Both the position numbers and the translations under genes were made by a program. 64,000 nt of DNA from Methylibium sp. (GTDB lineage Bacteria; Pseudomonadota; Gammaproteobacteria; Burkholderiales; Burkholderiaceae_C). Positions 1 through 8,664 of this stretch are shown here, one piece after another; within the stretch, counting starts at the first letter, position 1; each line of letters opens with the position of its first letter. The stretch lies in the NCBI GenBank assembly GCA_013824165.1, contig PNNH01000031.1, forward strand, positions 1-64,000, read 5' to 3'. The notes beneath the pieces are model-generated. The model did not search any database. It saw only the letters and a program-made list of their open reading frames with translations, and was not told where the DNA came from.

Positions 1-1
1 T

Positions 2-25
2 TGCGGGTCGAGCTTCTCGGTCTGA
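2..25 (+). CDS. erpA: C-terminal tail of iron-sulfur insertion protein ErpA (partial, cut by window start)
   Basis: The second reading frame of the window reads C-G-S-S-F-S-V followed by TGA. This matches the conserved end of A-type Fe-S carriers, where the last of three cluster-binding cysteines lies in a C-G-x-S-F context. ErpA passes Fe-S clusters to apoproteins. The neighbourhood fits, because erpA is commonly next to anmK in Burkholderiales, here convergent with it. Only seven residues are visible, so the assignment to ErpA rather than IscA rests on context. Confidence 0.7.
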   Translation, partial: CGSSFSV

Positions 26-56
26 ACTCCTGGCGCCGCTGCGTCGTGTGATGAAG

Positions 57-80
57 AAGCCGCCCGAGGGCGGCTTTTTT
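57..80 (+). terminator. Intrinsic terminator after erpA
   Basis: A six-pair GC stem (GCCGCC/GGCGGC at 59-64 and 69-74) with a four-base loop is followed by six T. The upstream AA pairs with the first T residues. It lies 31 bases after the erpA stop. The remaining bases up to the anmK stop (81-107) show nothing else. Confidence 0.85.
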
Positions 81-107
81 GCGCCATTCGATTCAGGCGC
101 GAGGTCT

Positions 108-1232
108 TCAGGCGGGATGGTAGGCGCCCAGAATCCTTAGTCCTGCGGCGCCAGTGACCGCCGGCAGATTACCGCTCAGATGCAAGCAGTGACGCGCGGC
201 CAGCCAGGCAAAGGCTGCGGCCTCCACTTGCATGGCCGGCAAGCCCTGTGAATCTGTGCGTGCCACCGAGAAGCTTGGAAGAAGCGCCTTCAGCCGGTGC
301 ATCAGCTGCAGGTTCAAGGCCCCGCCGCCGCAGACGAGCAAGTCGCCCTGAGCTGGTCCGTAGACTTGAATGCTGTCACTGATGCAGCGTGCGGTCAGCT
401 CAAGCAGCGTGGCCTGGATATCGCAAGGAGCGGCAGCTGGCGCATGCGCGCGGCACTTGCCGCTCAGCCACTCGGGGTTGAACAAATCCCGACCGGTACT
501 GCGCGGTGGCGTTTGGCGGAAGTACGGTTCATCCAGCATGGCCGCCAGCAAATCAGGCAAGACCTGGCCGCTGGCTGCCCAGTCGCCGTTGGCATCGTAG
601 GCAAGACCATGATGCTGATGAATCCACGCGTCCATCAGGCAATTTCCTGGGCCGCAATCAAATCCTTTGATCTGTCCCTCGGGCCCGAGCAAGCTGATGT
701 TGCTGATGCCGCCGACATTCAGTACCGCGACATCTTGCTTGGCGCGAGCGAATAGCGCAGCGTGAAAGGCGGGCACCAGGGGAGCGCCCTGACCGCCTGC
801 TGCGACATCGCGGCTGCGCAGATCGCACACAACGGCCACCCCCGCAAGCTCTGCCAGCAAGGCGCCATTGAGCAATTGCAGGGTATAGCCGACGCCATCG
901 AACTCGCTCGGCCGGTGGCGAATGGTCTGGCCATGGGCGCCAAGTGCACGGATCTGGGTTGGGGCATGTCCGCTGCTGGCGAGCAGACCTGCGACGGTTT
1001 CCGCGTAGCTACGTGCCACTGCGTTGGCCGCCAGCGCGCAGCGGTGGGCTTCATCGTGACCGGGGCTATTCAATGCCAGCAGTTCGGCGCGCAGCGGCGC
1101 GGGAAAGGGCTGGAAGTGATGGGCCAGCACCTCCATGGCCTGACCATTCGGCCCAGGGAAACTGGCCAGCACGGCGTCGATGCCGTCCAGCGACGTGCCT
1201 GACATCAGGCCGATGTAGAGCTCAGCGCTCAT
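108..1232 (-). CDS. anmK: Anhydro-N-acetylmuramic acid kinase
   Basis: Cytoplasmic kinase that opens the 1,6-anhydro ring of anhydro-MurNAc and phosphorylates it to MurNAc-6-phosphate, the committed step of murein sugar recycling. The N-terminal nucleotide-binding motif GLMSGTSLDGID is clear (about residues 8-19). STGRDLFN in the middle and CGGGALN near the C-terminus are also family motifs. The length of 374 residues is normal. I chose the ATG at 1232 because it puts MSAELYIGLMSG at the family N-terminus. An in-frame TTG at 1250 would add six residues and overlap the M23 stop. The gene lies 14 bases after the M23 peptidase and is probably co-transcribed, which makes sense as both act on murein turnover. 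Confidence 0.96.
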   Translation of the reverse strand: MSAELYIGLMSGTSLDGIDAVLASFPGPNGQAMEVLAHHFQPFPAPLRAELLALNSPGHDEAHRCALAANAVARSYAETVAGLLASSGHAPTQIRALGAHGQTIRHRPSEFDGVGYTLQLLNGALLAELAGVAVVCDLRSRDVAAGGQGAPLVPAFHAALFARAKQDVAVLNVGGISNISLLGPEGQIKGFDCGPGNCLMDAWIHQHHGLAYDANGDWAASGQVLPDLLAAMLDEPYFRQTPPRSTGRDLFNPEWLSGKCRAHAPAAAPCDIQATLLELTARCISDSIQVYGPAQGDLLVCGGGALNLQLMHRLKALLPSFSVARTDSQGLPAMQVEAAAFAWLAARHCLHLSGNLPAVTGAAGLRILGAYHPA

Positions 1233-1246
1233 GCGAGCAGCATCGG

Positions 1247-2698
1247 TCAATCAGCGCCGCTGACACCCACGCCGATCGACTCAGCCACCGCCAGCTGGCT
1301 CTTGATGCTGGCCACGGTCTGCTTGAACTGTGCTTTGGCCGAGGCCGGCAGCACCACGGCCTCAGAGGCTCGGGCAATCACGCGCGGGTCTTGGTGCTGA
1401 CCCTTGACGCGGAACTCGAAGTGCAGATGGGGGCCGGTGGCCCAGCCCGTCGCGCCGACGGCGCCGACTCGCTGCCCTTGATCAATGCGCTGGCCCTTCT
1501 TGACGTCGATGCGGCTGAGGTGGGCGTACACCGTCTGGCGCTCGCCCGCATGGCGGATGTAGACGACGTTGCCGAACCCGTTCTGCCAGCCGGCAAACTC
1601 CACCAGGCCGTCGCCGACGCTGCGCACTGGCGTGCCGGTAGGCGCGCCGTAATCCACGCCCAGGTGGGCGCGCCACTTCTGCAGGACGGGATGGAACCGC
1701 ATCGCGAAGCCCGAGGTCACGCGTGAAAACTCCATCGGGCTGGCGAGGAAGGCGCGGCGCTTGCTCTGGCCGTCGAAGCCGTAGTAGCCGCCCTTGGTGC
1801 TGGCGTCCTTGTACCAAACGGCCGCATGGCTTCGGCCGTTGTTGACGAACTCTGCCGCGACGACGCGACCCGCGGCCTGGCCCCAGTTGATGGGTTCACC
1901 GTCAGCCGTCATGGACTCGAAGACGACCGAGAAGCGGTCACCCTTGCGCAACTCGCGGTGGAAGTCGATGTCGCCCGAGAACATGTCGGCCATCTGAGAC
2001 GCAATGGCGTCGGGGATGCCGGCTTCGTCGGTGGCGGCGAACAGCGAAGTCTTGATCTGCCCGCTGCCCAACAGGACCTGCGGCGTCAGCGGCGCGGCTT
2101 CAAGCTTGGCGCTGAAGCTGTTGCCGTTGCGGGCGATGCTGAGGCGGCTGAAATGCGTGGCCTGCTGCTCGCTCAGTTCGGCAGGGAAGCGCACCACCAA
2201 GCCCTGCACCTTGCCTGAGGGATCGGCGCTGAGCTGCACCAGCTTGCCGGCGCGCCCTTGCAGCACGCGGCGGGCGATCGGATCGTTGCGCAGGAACAGT
2301 GCAGCAGCCGGATCGAAGGCGCCCATGCGCTGCAGCAGGGTGTCTGCCGTGTCGCTGCTGCGGGTCTGATCATTGCGAACCAGAGAGAGCGTGTGGACGG
2401 CCAGGTCGCTGAGCTGTTCGTCCAAGCCTGGCAGCGCGAGGGGCTCGCTGATCGTGTAGCGCGGCAGATCCTCTGCATTCGGCGCCAATGGGGCGATACC
2501 GAAAGCAGTGACGGCAAAACCGCTGAGCAGGCCGACGACCGTGCCAGTCAGTGCGCGTGGGTGTCGTGCAGCGAAGGCCTCAGCCTTGGCAAAACCCTGC
2601 TTCAGTTCGAATTTCCAGTCAGTCACGCTCAAGAATGCCCGGGGCCGTTGGTTCTTGCCGCTGGGCACCGGGCCTGGCAGCTGGATCACGAACGCCAT
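1247..2698 (-). CDS. M23-family murein endopeptidase, membrane-anchored
   Basis: Predicted zinc endopeptidase that cuts peptide cross-links in peptidoglycan. Residues about 45-65 form one hydrophobic segment, which should anchor the protein in the inner membrane with the rest periplasmic. The C-terminal LytM/peptidase M23 domain has both zinc motifs: HLGVD (H345, D349) and HLHFEF (H424, H426). The middle part resembles the OapA/LysM-like region of MepM-type enzymes. The ATG at 2698 gives 483 residues. A longer reading to a TTG at 2797 would begin inside the -35 element of the likely promoter, so I rejected it. The gene is followed at 14 bases by anmK. Confidence 0.93.
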   Translation of the reverse strand: MAFVIQLPGPVPSGKNQRPRAFLSVTDWKFELKQGFAKAEAFAARHPRALTGTVVGLLSGFAVTAFGIAPLAPNAEDLPRYTISEPLALPGLDEQLSDLAVHTLSLVRNDQTRSSDTADTLLQRMGAFDPAAALFLRNDPIARRVLQGRAGKLVQLSADPSGKVQGLVVRFPAELSEQQATHFSRLSIARNGNSFSAKLEAAPLTPQVLLGSGQIKTSLFAATDEAGIPDAIASQMADMFSGDIDFHRELRKGDRFSVVFESMTADGEPINWGQAAGRVVAAEFVNNGRSHAAVWYKDASTKGGYYGFDGQSKRRAFLASPMEFSRVTSGFAMRFHPVLQKWRAHLGVDYGAPTGTPVRSVGDGLVEFAGWQNGFGNVVYIRHAGERQTVYAHLSRIDVKKGQRIDQGQRVGAVGATGWATGPHLHFEFRVKGQHQDPRVIARASEAVVLPASAKAQFKQTVASIKSQLAVAESIGVGVSGAD

Positions 2699-2770
2699 GG
2701 GGCGTCCACTAGAATCAAGTGCTTGCGTCGTCCGACCCGGAAGGGCATGTTCGGCTGCAAAGCAGCGGCG

Positions 2771-2797
2771 AGTATACCGAGGCAAACGCCCAGTCAA
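2771..2797 (-). promoter_or_regulatory. Candidate sigma-70 promoter for the M23 peptidase-anmK operon
   Basis: On the minus strand TTGACT (2797-2792) and TATACT (2776-2771) each match consensus at five of six positions. The 15-base spacer is shorter than ideal. The expected start of transcription is near 2764, leaving a leader of about 65 bases before the ATG at 2698. Inferred from sequence only. Confidence 0.45.
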
Positions 2798-2859
2798 CGC
2801 CTAGAAAACCCGACAAATCAAGGCTTTACGCAAGGCGTCAGGCCGCTTTCGACACATCC

Positions 2860-4116
2860 ATGTCCGAATCGCGAACTCCCCCCGTTTCTGCAGCCCCTGC
2901 GCCGACGCACCCGATCACGGACCGGGTGCGCGAAGCCATGGCCACCTCGTTGCGCGGCTGCGAAGAGTTGCTGCCCGAGGCTGACTGGCTAGCCAAGCTG
3001 GCCCGCTCCGAGGCCACCGGCCAGCCGCTGCGCATCAAGCTGGGCCTGGACCCGACGGCCCCGGACATCCACCTGGGCCACACGGTGGTGCTCAACAAGA
3101 TGCGCCAGCTGCAGGAACTCGGCCATCAGGTGATCTTCCTGATCGGTGACTTCACCTCGATGATCGGCGACCCCTCGGGCCGCAACGCCACTCGCCCGCC
3201 GCTGACGCACGAGCAGATTAAGGCCAATGCGGAGACCTACTACCGCCAAGCCAGCCTGGTGCTGGACCCGGCCAAGACCGAGATTCGCTACAACAGCGAA
3301 TGGAGCGATCCGCTGGGCGCTCGCGGCATGATTCAGTTGGCCGCCAAGTACACGGTGGCGCGCATGCTGGAGCGTGACGACTTCACCAAGCGCTTCCAGA
3401 GCCACACACCGATCTCGGTGCACGAGTTCCTCTACCCGCTGATGCAGGGCTACGACTCGGTGGCCTTGAAGAGCGATCTGGAACTGGGCGGCACCGACCA
3501 GAAGTTCAACCTGCTGATGGGGCGCCATCTGCAGCAGGAGTTTGGCCAGGAGCCGCAGTGCATCCTGACCATGCCGTTGCTGGAAGGTCTGGATGGCGTG
3601 GACAAGATGTCCAAGTCCAAGAACAACTACGTCGGCGTTACCGAGCCGGCCAACAGCATGTTCGCCAAGATCCTGTCGATCAGCGATGTGCAGATGTGGA
3701 AGTGGTTCGAGTTGCTGAGCTTCCGTCCCATGACCGAGATCGCGGCCTTGAAGGCCGAGGTCGATGGCGGCCGCAACCCCAAGGACGCCAAGGTGATGCT
3801 GGCCAAGGAGATCACCGCGCGCTTCCATGGCGCGGCAGCGGCCGACAGCGCCGAGGGCGACTTCAACAACCGCGCCAAGGGCGGCATTCCGGACGACATC
3901 CCCGAGGTCTCGCTCGCCGGTGCGCCGCTGGGCATTGCGGCCTTGCTGAAGTCGGCCGGCCTGGTGCCCTCCAGCAGCGAGGCCATGCGCATGATCGAGC
4001 AGGGCGGCGTGAAGATCGATGGTGCCGTCATCAGCGACAAGGGCCTGAAGGTCGAGGCCGGTCAGTTTGTGCTGCAGGTGGGCAAGCGCAAGTTTGCACG
4101 CGTGAGCTTGAGCTGA
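2860..4116 (+). CDS. tyrS: Tyrosyl-tRNA synthetase (TyrZ-like type)
   Basis: Charges tRNA-Tyr with tyrosine in the cytoplasm. The class I signatures are HLGH (residues 71-74) and KMSKS (249-253). The KMSKS form, in the context [14 protein letters not shown], is typical of the TyrZ branch rather than the KFGKT of the E. coli enzyme. The last 65 residues form an S4 RNA-binding domain. The ATG at 2860 gives 418 residues with a short N-terminal extension. An upstream TTG at 2719 would add 47 residues unlike the family. The gene is divergent from the M23 peptidase, with 161 bases between the two starts. Confidence 0.97.
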   Translation: MSESRTPPVSAAPAPTHPITDRVREAMATSLRGCEELLPEADWLAKLARSEATGQPLRIKLGLDPTAPDIHLGHTVVLNKMRQLQELGHQVIFLIGDFTSMIGDPSGRNATRPPLTHEQIKANAETYYRQASLVLDPAKTEIRYNSEWSDPLGARGMIQLAAKYTVARMLERDDFTKRFQSHTPISVHEFLYPLMQGYDSVALKSDLELGGTDQKFNLLMGRHLQQEFGQEPQCILTMPLLEGLDGVDKMSKSKNNYVGVTEPANSMFAKILSISDVQMWKWFELLSFRPMTEIAALKAEVDGGRNPKDAKVMLAKEITARFHGAAAADSAEGDFNNRAKGGIPDDIPEVSLAGAPLGIAALLKSAGLVPSSSEAMRMIEQGGVKIDGAVISDKGLKVEAGQFVLQVGKRKFARVSLS

Positions 4117-4132
4117 CGCGACGCAGGCACGG

Positions 4133-4172
4133 AAAGACAAACGGGAGGCCTTGGGACCTCCCGTCTTTCCTT
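4133..4172. terminator. Intrinsic terminator between convergent tyrS and the S41 protease
   Basis: ACGGGAGG (4141-4148) pairs perfectly with CCTCCCGT (4157-4164) around an eight-base loop. AAAGAC before and CTTTCCTT after extend the symmetry, so it could stop transcription from either side. Confidence 0.75.
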
Positions 4173-4194
4173 GCGGCCCAGGATCTGGGCAGTT

Positions 4195-7100
4195 TCAGGG
4201 CTTGACCGGCCGCGGATAGGCGCTGGGCTGCGGCGTCTGTAGCGGACGCTCGGCCATGGCGCGGCGCAGATGGGCGATCGCGGCATCCAGCTGCGCGTCG
4301 GCACCCATGAAGCTGGCACGCGGCGGGTTGTCCACCTCGATGTCTGGCTTGACGCCCACGCCTTCGATCAGAAAGCGGCCCTGGTGATCGATCTGTCCGG
4401 ACTCGGCGGCTCGCATGATGCCGTTGTCCATCAACCGGTTGCGGTCTGACAGCCAGACGCCGGCACCCGAAGTCTGGCGACCGATGGTCGGACCCAGGCC
4501 CAGGCGCTTGAAGCCCTCGGCAAACGTCTCGCCGTCGGAGTAGGTGTTCTCGTTGATCAGCACCGCCAGATGACCGCGGAAGACCTGCTGCATATTGGCA
4601 TAGGGCGGCGCAGCTTCGGGTGAGCGGCGCTGCCAGAAGGCCCAGGCGCGGCGCAGCAGCTTTTCCAGCACCCAGCTGTCGATATTGCCGCCGCCGTTGA
4701 AGCGCACATCGATGATCAGGCCCTCGCGGTCGATCTGCGCATAGAACTCGCGTGCGAAGTCGGCGATATCGTCCGGGCCCATCGCACGCAGATGCAGATA
4801 GCCGATGCGCCCTCCGCTGGCTTCCTGCACGGCGCGGGCTCGCGATTGGCGCCAGTCGTTGTAGCGCAGCTGCGCGTCGCGCCGCTGGGGCACGGGCGTG
4901 ACGATGCGCTGCAGCGTCTTGCCCTCGGCACTGCGCAGCTCCAGCAGTACCTGCTTGCCGGCCTGGCCGCGCAGCAGTTCGGCCAGGTGCGGCACGTCGG
5001 CGGCGCGGCGGCCGTTGACGGCAGTGATCACGTCACCCGCCTTCAGCTCCAGGCCGGCCGCCGCCAGCGGCGAGGCTTCAGACGGAAGTTCCGGATCGCT
5101 GGCATAGATTTGCTCGATGCGCCAACCCTCGGCCACGCGGCTGAAGCGCGCACCCAGGCCTGCGAGGCCGGGCTCCTCGGGGCCGGTGCGCACATCGCCT
5201 GCGCCGATCTGGCTGTGCAGCGCGCCGAGTTCGCTGACCATCTGCGCCATCAGCTCGGCCAAGTCGCCACGGCTGCTGACGCGCTCCACCAGTGGCTCGT
5301 ACTTGGCTCGCACCGCCTGCCAGTCCACGCCATGCATGGCCTTGTCGTAGAAATGATCGCGCTGCATGCGCCAGGCATCGATGAACATCTGGCGCCACTC
5401 GGCGCGCGGCTGGGTGGCGATCTGCCAGTCGCTCCAGCGTACCTGGAACTTCGGCAGCTCGGCCGGCAGCTTGGGCGCTGCATCGACGATCAGGATCTCT
5501 GGTGCCGCGCCGGCATTGCCGCCGCGCACCAGCATCAGCTTCTTTCCGTCGGCGCTGAGCTCGTAGCTGCGTACATCGCTGGACACGGTCTCGGCGTTGC
5601 CGCCCTGGTTGTCGATGGCCAGGGTCTTGAGGCTGGTCTTGCGGTCCTGGTCAAGCTCCAGCCACCACAGGCGTTTGCCATCGGTGCGCAGTGCGCTGTA
5701 GTTGCCGGCGGCAAGCGGCACCTGATACAGGCGTCCGGCCAGGCCGGCCTGAACGAGGGCGGGCTTGGTGTCGCCCTTGGGCTCGGGTTTCGCCGTGGCT
5801 TTCGCCGCATCAGGCTTGGCTTCCACCTTGGGCTCTGCCTTGGCTTCGGGCTTGTTGTCCGGTTTGGCATCGGGCACGTCCAGCTCGCTCTTGGCAGCGA
5901 AGGGGAAACGCTGACCAGGCTGCAGCGCCAAAGCAAACAGCTGGCCGCGGCGGTCGAAGTAGGGCCCCATATTGCGGTCACCCCAGGGGCCGCTGCGGCC
6001 TGAAACGACGAAGTTCCGGTTCGAGATGAAATAGAGCCAGCGGCCGTCGGGGCTGAAGGCAGGCGAGTCGCTGTCGTAGCGGTCGCTGGTCAGCGCTGGC
6101 AGCACCCTGTCCTCGGCCAGGCTGTAGAGCACGATCTGGCTGCGGTTGCTGTTGCGCATCGGCTGCGTCCAGGCCAGATGCCGGCTGTCTGGGGCCCAGC
6201 TCAGGCTGCCGATGTCAGCCGCCAGCTTGTCCTGTGCAATCTGGCGCGTGCTGGGCTTGGGGCTGGCGCGCAGGTCGGTCAGGAACAGCCGGCCCTCCTT
6301 GTCGCCGTGGGCCAGCCAGCGGCCGTCCGGCGAGGGCAGCAGCGAAAGACGCTGGGACTGGCTGCCCTGGGTGATCTGTTCTGGCTGGCTCAGGCCGTTG
6401 GCTGCGAAGCGCCAGATCTCCTGTTCACCGCTGAAATCGCAGATGGCAAACACCTGCTTGCTGTCCGCGCTGAAGTCGGCCTGCTTGCAGCGGCCATCGG
6501 CTGGCTGCGGCAGCTCGGCGCGGCGCAGGTTGCCCACGCCCTGTGTCGCCAGGCGGCCACGGCTGCCCAGCAGCACACGCTCGCCATTTGGCGCGAAGGC
6601 GGTGTCAGTGAGGAAGTCCTGCGGCTTCTTGATCCAGCGCTCACGCTGCTGGTCGAAATCGCCCCCCAGGCGTATGTTGAGCTTGCGGGGGCTGTCGCCG
6701 GCAGTGGCGAGATCCAGCGTGTAGAGATCGGCGCCCAGCGCGTAGATCACATGCTGTCCATCCAGCGCTGCGTGGCGGATGTCCCAGCCTTTGTGCCGGC
6801 TGTGCTGGCGCAAGTCCTGACCCCGGCTGTCGACCGACCAGACGTTGACGCTGCCGTCGCGGTCCGACAAAAAGGCGACGCGCTCACCGCCAGCGCTGCG
6901 GTAGGGCATGGCCCGGCGGTCGTTATTGCCTTCGGCCAGCAGCGGGCGGGCCTCGGCCTGGCTGCTCAGGTCCAGCGCCCAGAGGCGCGAGATGGCGCCG
7001 CCGCGGTACTGCCGCGCGTTGTCGCTGCTAAGTCCGTTGCGGGTGAAGTACAGCGTTTTGCCGTCAGCGCTGAGCGCACCGTCGCTGGCCTGGCCTACCG

Positions 7101-7548
7101 GCAGGGCGCGTCGATTCAGGGTCTTGGGATCGATGGCGAACAGCTGGCCGCCGGGCAGCGCCTCCAGGCTGCTGTAGATCACCTCGCCGGCACTGCTGAA
7201 GCCCCAGACGCGCATGCCGCCACCTTCCCAGCTCAGGCGCTTGGGCACGCCGCCGGCCATGGGCATCAGGTAGAGCTCGGTACCGCCGTCGTACTGCGCG
7301 GTGAAGGCCAGCCACTGGCCATCGGCCGAGATCGCCGGCCAGGCTTCGGCGCCGGGATGGGTGGTCAGGCGCGTGGCCTCGCCGCCGGACAGGCTGACGC
7401 GCCAGAGGTCGCCCTCGGCCACAAACACGGCGTGCTGGCCGTTGATCGCGGGCTGGCGGTAGAAGCCGGCCTGACTTGCCGCCGCGAGTGCGGGCAGCGC
7501 ACAAAGTGCAAGCGCCCACACGGCCTGGGCGAACGGGGGGTTGATCAT
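4195..7548 (-). CDS. Tricorn-like S41 peptidase with beta-propeller and PDZ domains, exported
   Basis: Predicted large periplasmic serine protease or peptidase. A signal peptide (about residues 1-24) is followed by many TolB/WD40-like blades with repeats such as SADGQWLAF and SPDGRWLYF, then a tricorn C1-type helical region, a PDZ domain (motif LAAAGLELKAGDVI, then AVNGR) and the C-terminal S41 core. The nucleophile is expected at S1004 in YSDGE. Residues about 559-597 are a lysine/proline/glutamate-rich linker between propeller parts. The ATG at 7548, 1117 residues, has GGAGA eight bases upstream; the TTG one codon earlier was rejected. It stands alone between tyrS and the nucleotidase. The natural substrate cannot be read from the sequence. 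Confidence 0.92.
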   Translation of the reverse strand: MINPPFAQAVWALALCALPALAAASQAGFYRQPAINGQHAVFVAEGDLWRVSLSGGEATRLTTHPGAEAWPAISADGQWLAFTAQYDGGTELYLMPMAGGVPKRLSWEGGGMRVWGFSSAGEVIYSSLEALPGGQLFAIDPKTLNRRALPVGQASDGALSADGKTLYFTRNGLSSDNARQYRGGAISRLWALDLSSQAEARPLLAEGNNDRRAMPYRSAGGERVAFLSDRDGSVNVWSVDSRGQDLRQHSRHKGWDIRHAALDGQHVIYALGADLYTLDLATAGDSPRKLNIRLGGDFDQQRERWIKKPQDFLTDTAFAPNGERVLLGSRGRLATQGVGNLRRAELPQPADGRCKQADFSADSKQVFAICDFSGEQEIWRFAANGLSQPEQITQGSQSQRLSLLPSPDGRWLAHGDKEGRLFLTDLRASPKPSTRQIAQDKLAADIGSLSWAPDSRHLAWTQPMRNSNRSQIVLYSLAEDRVLPALTSDRYDSDSPAFSPDGRWLYFISNRNFVVSGRSGPWGDRNMGPYFDRRGQLFALALQPGQRFPFAAKSELDVPDAKPDNKPEAKAEPKVEAKPDAAKATAKPEPKGDTKPALVQAGLAGRLYQVPLAAGNYSALRTDGKRLWWLELDQDRKTSLKTLAIDNQGGNAETVSSDVRSYELSADGKKLMLVRGGNAGAAPEILIVDAAPKLPAELPKFQVRWSDWQIATQPRAEWRQMFIDAWRMQRDHFYDKAMHGVDWQAVRAKYEPLVERVSSRGDLAELMAQMVSELGALHSQIGAGDVRTGPEEPGLAGLGARFSRVAEGWRIEQIYASDPELPSEASPLAAAGLELKAGDVITAVNGRRAADVPHLAELLRGQAGKQVLLELRSAEGKTLQRIVTPVPQRRDAQLRYNDWRQSRARAVQEASGGRIGYLHLRAMGPDDIADFAREFYAQIDREGLIIDVRFNGGGNIDSWVLEKLLRRAWAFWQRRSPEAAPPYANMQQVFRGHLAVLINENTYSDGETFAEGFKRLGLGPTIGRQTSGAGVWLSDRNRLMDNGIMRAAESGQIDHQGRFLIEGVGVKPDIEVDNPPRASFMGADAQLDAAIAHLRRAMAERPLQTPQPSAYPRPVKP

Positions 7549-7624
7549 CAAAGCGTCTCCGGTCGAGTCGCACGGCGAAAGGTTGCCGCGCGGCGGGCTC
7601 GTGGCCCGGGGCGCATTCTGCCCG

Positions 7625-8533
7625 CTAGCGGGACACAGGCTCGTTCGTCACGCCGGTGCTGACATGGCCCGAGGGCACATGGGCCGCCGCGCTGTGGATA
7701 TGGCCGACCTGGTCGTCGAAGAAGAAGTCCGGCTCGAACTCGCGCAGGAACTCGCCCTTGGCCAGGCCGCCGAGGAACATCGCTTCGTCGACCTCGATCT
7801 GCCAGTCCATCAGCGTGCGGATGGCGCGCTCATGCGCGGGTGCGCTGCGGGCGGTGACGAGGGCGGTTCGCACCCGCATCGCCTCGCTGGGCTCGCGCTG
7901 CAGCCCATGCAGGGCTTCGAGCACCGGCTTGAACGGTCCGGGCGGCAGCGGCGTGTTGGCGCGTGCCGTCTCGTGGGCCTGAAAGGCGTCCAGCCCTTCG
8001 CGCTGGTAGACCTGCTCGGCCTCGTCGGAGAACAGCACCGCATCGCCGTCGAAGGCAATGCGCAGCTCGAAGGGATGGGCGCTGGAGGCCCGCGCCGACA
8101 GCGGAAACACCCGTGCTGCCGCCACGCCGGCCGCCAGCGCCGAGCGCACATCGTCCTCGTTGACCGACAAGAAAAGCTGCGCCTTCAGCGGCCGTAGATA
8201 GCGCCAGGGGCTCTGGCCGCGCGTGAACACGCCGCGCTGGATGTCCAGGCCGTAATGCTGGGCCGAGCGGAACACCCGCATGCCCGAGATCGGGTCATTG
8301 CGCGACAGCACCACCACCTCGACGCGTTGCCTGTCAGCGCTGTTGAAGCCGAGCAGCTTGTTGACCAGCGAGAACGCCACACCCGGCTTGGCCGGCACGT
8401 CCAGGCGCTGCTGCTGCAGCGCCATATAGGCATGGTCGTCGCCAGCCTCGAAGAGCGTGTTCTCCTCCTCGAAGTCGAACAGCGCACGCGAGGAAATCGC
8501 GACGACCAACTGACCTTCAAGACTCGCAGGCAT
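7625..8533 (-). CDS. 5'-nucleotidase (NT5C1-like family)
   Basis: Predicted cytoplasmic phosphatase of 5'-nucleoside monophosphates, from the family related to animal cytosolic 5'-nucleotidase I. Supporting stretches are LVVAISSRALFDFEEEN at the N-terminus, VEVVVLSRNDPISGMRVF, LDIQRGVFTRG and LFLSVNEDDV, followed by the FDGDAVLFSDEAE block that supplies acidic metal ligands. The 302 residues match the bacterial family and there is no signal peptide. It lies downstream of gspF on the same strand, with 131 bases between them containing inverted repeats, so it probably does not belong to the secretion operon. Confidence 0.9.
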   Translation of the reverse strand: MPASLEGQLVVAISSRALFDFEEENTLFEAGDDHAYMALQQQRLDVPAKPGVAFSLVNKLLGFNSADRQRVEVVVLSRNDPISGMRVFRSAQHYGLDIQRGVFTRGQSPWRYLRPLKAQLFLSVNEDDVRSALAAGVAAARVFPLSARASSAHPFELRIAFDGDAVLFSDEAEQVYQREGLDAFQAHETARANTPLPPGPFKPVLEALHGLQREPSEAMRVRTALVTARSAPAHERAIRTLMDWQIEVDEAMFLGGLAKGEFLREFEPDFFFDDQVGHIHSAAAHVPSGHVSTGVTNEPVSR

Positions 8534-8552
8534 GCGCTGTCCTCTTTGCAGT

Positions 8553-8587
8553 CAAGACGTTCGCCGAGCCGCCCCAAGAACGTCTTG
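8553..8587. repeat. Ten-base perfect inverted repeat between gspF and the 5'-nucleotidase
   Basis: CAAGACGTTC (8553-8562) is matched exactly by GAACGTCTTG (8578-8587) across 15 bases. A second imperfectly spaced pair, GCGATGGC and GCCATCGC, follows at about 8590-8626. No T-tract follows on either strand, so this could be a Rho-assisted end of the gsp operon or an operator for the nucleotidase gene. Confidence 0.6.
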
Positions 8588-8664
8588 AGCGATGGCAGCC
8601 GGGCCATGCACGGCGGCCATCGCGCGCCCTCGGGGGCGGTCCAGGTAACTATGGACCCGGGGCA

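Noticed and set aside
2719-2859. N-terminal extension of TyrS from an upstream TTG
   Set aside because: The extra 47 residues do not resemble the family and would overlap the control region shared with the divergent peptidase gene.
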